Source of the DNA: Paenibacillus arenilitoris
Lineage (GTDB): Bacteria; Bacillota; Bacilli; Paenibacillales; Paenibacillaceae
Assembly (NCBI RefSeq): GCF_014705655.1
Contig: NZ_JACXIY010000041.1
Coordinates: forward strand, 1 to 64,000
Length of the DNA stretch: 64,000 bases
Reading direction: 5' to 3'
Shown: in pieces, positions 59,255 to 64,000 of the stretch
Layout of the letters: every line of letters starts with the position of its first letter
Position numbering within the stretch: position 1 is the first letter of the stretch
Made by a program: the position numbers and the translations under genes
Notes under the pieces: generated by a model
Told to the model about the DNA's origin: nothing
Database searches by the model: none
What the model saw: the letters and a program-made list of their open reading frames with translations, nothing else

Positions 59255-61192
59255 TTATTGTTCTTTGCTATCGATTTGCTTCCGCAGCATGCCGATCAGC
59301 TCTTTGACCGGCATGGAGCCGATGTCGCCTTCGCCGCGCTTGCGCACGGATACGGCTTCGGCCTGCATTTCGTTCTCGCCGACGACGAGCATATATGGCG
59401 CTTTCTCAAGCTGGGCTTCGCGGATTTTGTAGCCGAGCTTCTCGTTGCGCAGATCGCTCTCCACCCGAATGCCTCCGAGTTGAAGTTCCTCGGCTACTTT
59501 GCGCGCGTACGCTTCGTAAGCCGTCGATACCGGAATGACCTTCGCCTGCACGGGAGACAGCCAGAGCGGCAGAGCGCCCGCGAAGTTTTCCAGCAGGAAG
59601 GCCGTCATTCTCTCCATCGTGCTGATGATGCCGCGGTGAATGACGACCGGACGGTGCTTCTTGCCGTCATCGCCGACGTACTCAAGCTCGAAGCGCTCCG
59701 GAAGCAGGAAATCGAGCTGCGCCGTCGAGAGCGTCTCTTCTTTGCCGAGCGCGGTTTTGATCTGAACGTCGAGCTTCGGTCCGTAGAAGGCCGCCTCGCC
59801 TTCCGCTTCGAAGAAAGGAAGCTCGAGCTCCTCTACGACTTCGCGCAGCATGCGCTGCGACATTTCCCACATCTCGTCGTTCTGGAAGTACTTCTCCGTA
59901 TCCTGCGGATCGCGGTAGGATAAGCGGAACCGGTATTCCTTGATGCCGAAATCCTCGTACACCTGGCGGATAAGATTTACGACGCGCGCGAACTCTTCCT
60001 TGATTTGGTCCGGACGGCAGAAAATATGCGCGTCGTTCAGCGTCATCGCGCGCACGCGGTGGAGGCCCGTCAAGGCGCCGGACATTTCGTAGCGGTGCAT
60101 CGTGCCGAGCTCGGCTACGCGAACCGGGAGGTCCCGGTAGCTGCGCATTTCGCTCTTGAACACCATCATATGATGCGGGCAGTTCATCGGGCGAAGCACG
60201 AGCTCCTCGTTATCCATCACCATCTTCGGGAACATATCCTCGCTGTAATGATCCCAGTGACCGGACGTTTTGTACAGCTCCACGTTCGCGAGCACCGGCG
60301 TATACACATGCTCGTAGCCGAGCTTCTCCTCCAGATCGACGATGTAGCGCTCCATCGTCCTGCGCAGCTTCGCGCCGTTCGGAAGCCACAGCGGCAAGCC
60401 TTGTCCGACCTCGCGGGAGAACGAGAACATCTTCAGCTCGCGGCCGAGCTTGCGGTGATCGCGCTTCTTCGCTTCCTCGAGGAAATGCAAATGCTCGTCG
60501 AGCTGCGCCTTCTTCGGGAACGCCGTGCCGTAAATGCGCTGCAGCATTTTGTTCTTCGAATCGCCGCGCCAGTAGGCACCGGCGACGCTCAGCAGCTTGA
60601 ATGCCTTAATGCGACCGGTGGACGGCAGATGCGGTCCGCGGCACAGGTCGAAGAACTCGCCCTGGTCGTATATCGTAATGACCGAATCCTCGGGCAGGTC
60701 GCGAATCAGCTCGAGCTTCAAATGATCGTTCAGTTCGGTAAAGATCGCCAGCGCCTCTTCGCGGCTTACTTCGCGCCGCCGGATATCGAGATTTTGCTGC
60801 GTGATCTTCTCCATTTCCTTCTCGATCTTGGCCAGCTCTTCCGGCGTAATCGACTGCTCCATGTCGATATCGTAATAGAAGCCGTCTTCGATAACCGGAC
60901 CGATGCCGAGCTTCACGTTCTCGTTGCCGTATAGCCGCTTGATCGCCTGCGCGAGCAAGTGGGCCGTGCTGTGGCGGTACACTTCGAGGCCGTCGGCCGA
61001 ATCGAGCGTAACGATCTCGATCGCCGCATCGGCGTCGATCGGCGCGTAGACGTCGACCGCTTTTCCGTTTATTTTTCCCCCGATCGCGTTTTTCTTAAGC
61101 CCCGGACTGATCGAGCCAGCCACCTCTTCGATCGTCGTACCCGCGGCATACTCCCGGACGGCGCCGTCCGGGAATGTCAATTGAATAGCCAT
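59255..61192 (-). CDS. thrS: Threonyl-tRNA synthetase
   Basis: 645 residues from the ATG 9 bp after AGGAGG; the ATG at 61201 touches that site. Domain order is TGS (1-62), editing domain with HSTAH (about 75) and CRGPH (about 183), then the class II core with NCPHHMM (zinc Cys and His), and the anticodon-binding domain (about 540-645). It charges tRNA-Thr and clears Ser-tRNA-Thr. Expression is controlled by the T-box upstream. Confidence 0.97.
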   Translation of the reverse strand: MAIQLTFPDGAVREYAAGTTIEEVAGSISPGLKKNAIGGKINGKAVDVYAPIDADAAIEIVTLDSADGLEVYRHSTAHLLAQAIKRLYGNENVKLGIGPVIEDGFYYDIDMEQSITPEELAKIEKEMEKITQQNLDIRRREVSREEALAIFTELNDHLKLELIRDLPEDSVITIYDQGEFFDLCRGPHLPSTGRIKAFKLLSVAGAYWRGDSKNKMLQRIYGTAFPKKAQLDEHLHFLEEAKKRDHRKLGRELKMFSFSREVGQGLPLWLPNGAKLRRTMERYIVDLEEKLGYEHVYTPVLANVELYKTSGHWDHYSEDMFPKMVMDNEELVLRPMNCPHHMMVFKSEMRSYRDLPVRVAELGTMHRYEMSGALTGLHRVRAMTLNDAHIFCRPDQIKEEFARVVNLIRQVYEDFGIKEYRFRLSYRDPQDTEKYFQNDEMWEMSQRMLREVVEELELPFFEAEGEAAFYGPKLDVQIKTALGKEETLSTAQLDFLLPERFELEYVGDDGKKHRPVVIHRGIISTMERMTAFLLENFAGALPLWLSPVQAKVIPVSTAYEAYARKVAEELQLGGIRVESDLRNEKLGYKIREAQLEKAPYMLVVGENEMQAEAVSVRKRGEGDIGSMPVKELIGMLRKQIDSKEQ

Positions 61193-61236
61193 GTCGTTCA
61201 TCCTCCTGATTTATCGGTGAAGCAAGCGCCCAAGAA

Positions 61237-61530
61237 CGCAAAAAAAGCACGCGCCCCAAAAAGGGACGAGTGCTTGCGTGCTCGTGGTTCCACCCTACTT
61301 CGACCGCTTCGCTTACCTTCGCTTCGCAGTCCTTGTATGCTCTGGTAACGGAGAGTTCCGGTACGGCTTACTGCCGCGGCCCGTCGTAAGCGCCGCAGGT
61401 TCAACCGCACAGCTTCAAAGGGGTATGCCAGCCGACGTTGCGGAAGGAAATTTCAGCCTCGTTTCCTCTCTCTGCGCCGAACGCCCAAGGCGGACACATG
61501 TCTTTGTCAATGCCGATTACACACTATATG
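61237..61530 (-). ncRNA. T-box riboswitch leader of thrS
   Basis: On the minus strand the conserved T-box AGGGTGGAACCACG lies at 61296-61283. A terminator follows: an arm ending in GTCCC, a TTTTT loop, GGGGCGCGTGC and seven T (to about 61237). The upstream 220 nt can fold into a Stem I with purine-rich AGAGAG segments. Uncharged tRNA-Thr should favour the antiterminator. The Thr specifier codon could not be fixed by eye. The region 61193-61561 has no gene. Confidence 0.92.
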
Positions 61531-61536
61531 TGTGAC

Positions 61537-61565
61537 ATTATAGCTCGACTTCATCGTCAGGTCAA
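61537..61565 (-). promoter_or_regulatory. Promoter of the thrS T-box leader
   Basis: On the minus strand TTGACC (61560-61565) and TATAAT (61537-61542) are 17 bp apart. The -35 box overlaps the stop codon of ytxC. Confidence 0.8.
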
Positions 61566-62494
61566 GGCTGAATGAGCTCGTCAAGCGTTTGGCTGCAAGA
61601 CGCGCACCTCTCGCAGACCGTCACCCGCTGGTCGAAGATCGTTTCGATCGTCCGGATCACCTGCATTTCGGGATGCCGCGTATGGATCGTGATATGCTTC
61701 GGAGATACGGATATGAGCGAGCTGATGACCATGTCCTCGATGTTCATTTCCGTCTCCAGCATTTCCGCGACGATCCGGTCCGACGGCGGATTCGGGTCGA
61801 GCGGCTGGAAGCTGCCGTCGTAGAGCATAAAGTCGTGTCCGCCCTTATGAAGCAGATGGACCATCGGTATTTTCGTATCCTGGAGAAATACAAAATATTT
61901 CAGTAAGGAGATAAATTCCTGATATTGCTTATCCAGCACGTATTCATCCAACGCATATTCCACGACCTCGGCCAATTCCTTGCGATAAGGCTCGAGGCGG
62001 AACGTAATGAGCCCCGTCACGTTCAGCTCCGCATGCTCCTGCAGGTACAGCTCGACTTCGGCGGCGATTTTGTTTTTTCTTCTCAGGCGGTCCGCATCCA
62101 GAAATCTCGCGCCCAAGCCGTCCCACTCTTTCCCATGCAGCAAATCGTGGCAATACCGCTCGATCGCATCCGGGTCCATGCCCGAATGATTCCGGTATTT
62201 CCTGCGGATAATCGCCCTGAGCATGACGGTTTCCAATTCGCTTACGATGAGCTCCGCAACCGCCCGGGACGCCGCTTTGTACAGAAGAGGACCGTGCGAT
62301 TTCAACTGAAAATGCGGCAGCACCGCCCGGCATGCGATAACTTGGCCGGATACGGCTTCAAATTCAAAGATATCCGGATTCGTGACTTCACCGTTGCTAT
62401 GTAAATCGACGCGCGCTTCATCCATCATCAATTGTTTCAGCTTATCTGCAGACTCCTGGAGGCTTCTTGGCAACGATACCGTGAACAGCTCCAT
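61562..62494 (-). CDS. ytxC: YtxC family sporulation protein
   Basis: 310 residues. FRLEPYRKELAEVVEYALDEYVLDKQY-like helices (about 165-190; RKELAEVVEYALDEY) and the C-terminal CERCASCSQTL, with two Cys pairs that may bind zinc, fit the YtxC family. B. subtilis also has ytxC just before thrS. Its molecular function is unknown; it is annotated as a putative sporulation protein. Ribosome site AAAGGGGTGAG. Confidence 0.88.
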   Translation of the reverse strand: MELFTVSLPRSLQESADKLKQLMMDEARVDLHSNGEVTNPDIFEFEAVSGQVIACRAVLPHFQLKSHGPLLYKAASRAVAELIVSELETVMLRAIIRRKYRNHSGMDPDAIERYCHDLLHGKEWDGLGARFLDADRLRRKNKIAAEVELYLQEHAELNVTGLITFRLEPYRKELAEVVEYALDEYVLDKQYQEFISLLKYFVFLQDTKIPMVHLLHKGGHDFMLYDGSFQPLDPNPPSDRIVAEMLETEMNIEDMVISSLISVSPKHITIHTRHPEMQVIRTIETIFDQRVTVCERCASCSQTLDELIQP

Positions 62495-62574
62495 AAGCTC
62501 ACCCCTTTCTTTCCTTATCAGTATATGGTCCCGCGACCGGGGATATACGATGAAGAGTTTGGAATGAAAGGGAA

Positions 62575-62632
62575 AAGCCCGGTCGGCCGCTTGCCCGCAT
62601 GGCGGCGCGAACCGGTTCCCGGGCCCGATATT
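62575..62632 (-). terminator. Probable terminator of mqnC
   Basis: On the minus strand a G/C-rich branched hairpin closed by GCCCGG and CCGGGC ends in TTTTCCCTTT, about 30 bp after the mqnC stop. Confidence 0.6.
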
Positions 62633-62660
62633 TCCACGCCCGGCTTAACGCCGAACGAAG

Positions 62661-63797
62661 CTAGTTCTGCATGACGAAATCCAAATCCGCCTTGTCGGTT
62701 TCCTTGTACACTTTCAAAATGTTATATTTCGTATCCCGCTGGGCCGGGATTTTGCCGCACTCGCGTATCAGCTGCAAAATAAGCTCGATGTTCACCTTAT
62801 GCGTCGTGCCGGCCGCCGAGACGACGTTCTCTTCGATCATCGTGCTGCCGAAGTCGTTGCAGCCGTAAGACAGCGACAGCTTGCCCATCTCCGGTCCCAT
62901 CGTGACCCAGGATGACTGGAAATTCTTAATGTTGTCGAGCATGATGCGGCTGACCGCGACGATGCGCAAATATTCCTCCGGCTTCGCCTTCTCCAGCTTC
63001 AGGTTCGTGTTATCCGGCTGGAACGGCCAGGAGATGAACGCGAGGAAGCCCGTCGACTTATAGCCGCCGGCGATGCATTCGTCCTGAGCGTCGCGGACGC
63101 GAAGCATGTGAAGCGCCCGCTCCTCGATCGACTCGCCCAGGCCGTATACCATGGTGGCCGTCGTGTTCATGCCGTGGCGATGCGCGGATTTCATGACGTC
63201 CATCCAATCCGTCCAAGAGCCCTTGAGCCGGCTGATCTTGCGCCGCGTACGGTCGTCCAGTATTTCGGCGCCGCCGCCCGGCAGCGAATCGAGTCCCGCT
63301 TCGTGAAGCTGCCGGATGACCTCGTCGAGCGTAAGCCCGTCCGACACGACCTTCATCTTATGAATTTCGGCGGGCGAGAACGAATGCATCGTAATGCCCG
63401 GAAAATGCGATTTGATTTTGCGGAGCAGATCCAAATAATACGTGAACGGCAAATTCGGATTCGTTCCGCCCTGCATCAATATTTCGGTGCCGCCGACGTC
63501 AACCGTCTCCCGGATTTTTTGCAATATCGTCTCGTCCGGCAGCACGTAGCCTTCCTTCGAGCCCGGCGCGCGGTAGAACGCGCAGAAGCGGCAATAGACG
63601 TCGCATACGTTCGTATAGTTTACATTGCGCCCGACGACGAAGGTCGTTATCGGCTCGGGATGATGGCGAAGCATGATTTGATTGGCCACATGCCCCATCT
63701 TCTCGATCTGGTCCGAAGCGAGAAGCTCCATTCCTTCCTCAAGCCCGATTCGTTCCCCGCGCAGCGCTTTATCCAAAATCTGGTCCAACGTTCCCAT
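62661..63797 (-). CDS. mqnC: Cyclic dehypoxanthinyl futalosine synthase
   Basis: 378 residues of a radical SAM enzyme. The cluster motif CDVYCRFCAF (CxxxCxxC) is near residue 63-72, followed by GGTEILMQGGTNP near 100-112 and PGGGAEIL near 180. It belongs to the futalosine route to menaquinone, closing the spiro ring of cyclic dehypoxanthinyl futalosine. Its presence suggests this organism does not rely on the MenFDHCEB route of B. subtilis. Ribosome site GGGAGG. Confidence 0.95.
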   Translation of the reverse strand: MGTLDQILDKALRGERIGLEEGMELLASDQIEKMGHVANQIMLRHHPEPITTFVVGRNVNYTNVCDVYCRFCAFYRAPGSKEGYVLPDETILQKIRETVDVGGTEILMQGGTNPNLPFTYYLDLLRKIKSHFPGITMHSFSPAEIHKMKVVSDGLTLDEVIRQLHEAGLDSLPGGGAEILDDRTRRKISRLKGSWTDWMDVMKSAHRHGMNTTATMVYGLGESIEERALHMLRVRDAQDECIAGGYKSTGFLAFISWPFQPDNTNLKLEKAKPEEYLRIVAVSRIMLDNIKNFQSSWVTMGPEMGKLSLSYGCNDFGSTMIEENVVSAAGTTHKVNIELILQLIRECGKIPAQRDTKYNILKVYKETDKADLDFVMQN

Positions 63798-63909
63798 TCC
63801 GCGAGACCTCCCTTGTTCCGTTCTTAATCAAGCGTTCGATCACTTCATCCTAACATATTTCGATCCCGCAAGTCACCCGCCATCGTCTTCCCTCTGTGTC
63901 AAAATAACG

Positions 63910-63942
63910 AAAAAACACGGCCTCTCCTCGCGGACGGCCGTG
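63910..63942 (-). terminator. Rho-independent terminator of the gene at the right edge
   Basis: CACGGCC (63916-63922) and GGCCGTG (63936-63942) form a 7-bp stem followed by six T on the minus strand. Confidence 0.7.
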
Positions 63943-63964
63943 CTATCTATCGCTTGGGCCGGCA

Positions 63965-64000
63965 TTAAGCCCGAAGCGCCTGATTCAAATCGTCGATCAA
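63965..64000 (-). CDS. 3' end of an unidentified gene (partial)
   Basis: Eleven codons (LIDDLNQALRA) and a TAA stop are followed by a terminator 23 bp on. The gene enters from the right edge of the window. The residues are too few to name a family. Confidence 0.55.
   Translation of the reverse strand: MIDDLNQALRA

Overview
The window reads as chromosome of an endospore-forming Firmicute, most likely Paenibacillaceae. Supporting genes are two complete gerA-type germinant receptor operons, spoVR, prkA, ytxC, a gamma-type small acid-soluble spore protein, an AbrB-like regulator, LiaFSR, a T-box-controlled thrS and a futalosine-pathway menaquinone gene. No tRNA, insertion sequence, prophage or CRISPR array was seen. 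The genus is inferred from gene content only.

Layout. 1-153: promoter and leader of an rRNA operon that runs left out of the window. 187-4360: germinant receptor operon 1 (A, C, small D-like gene, B). 4445-10036: an unusual cassette of two LysM-GMC oxidoreductases flanking a ThuA/aldose-epimerase fusion. 10041-16717: DUF1232 protein, heterodimeric ABC exporter, ArsR-type regulator and GH51 arabinofuranosidase. 17037-20925: diguanylate cyclase, KinB-like kinase, SpoVR. 20926-21397: gene-free stretch with a phased array of dyad repeats. 21398-25131: germinant receptor operon 2 (A-C-B). 25216-31550: AhpD-like protein, WGxxGxxG protein, RNase J, MBL hydrolase, DUF2935 protein and an FAD/Rieske oxidoreductase. 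31619-34980: transglutaminase / alpha-E / circularly permuted ATP-grasp operon. 35196-40957: truncated protoglobin, PrkA, DUF2161 nuclease-fold protein, a PLP-fold protein lacking its catalytic lysine, a 30-residue membrane peptide, AbrB-like protein and TrmL. 41109-47355: orphan response regulator, SerC, GSI-beta glutamine synthetase, DAHP synthase and IspH. 47397-51387: HtrA and a two-component pair. 52065-54767: LiaFSR. 55036-64000: ammonium transporter, chemoreceptor, SASP, 3D-domain protein, ThrS, YtxC, MqnC and the last codons of one more gene.

How it fits together. Much of the window serves the spore cycle: a KinB-like input kinase, SpoVR, PrkA, SASP, YtxC and two germinant receptors. 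A second theme is the cell envelope (LiaFSR, HtrA with its two-component pair, 3D-domain protein). Housekeeping metabolism (glnA, amt, serC, aroF, ispH, mqnC, thrS) lies between them. Several control elements can be read directly: the thrS T-box, sigma-A-type promoters for glnA, aroF, serC, thrS and amt, a 7-2-7 dyad resembling a LiaR box before liaF, an 11-bp direct-repeat array before htrA, and six octanucleotide repeats in the aroF leader. The best candidates for undescribed biology are the LysM-GMC / ThuA-epimerase cassette and the lysine-less aminotransferase homologue.
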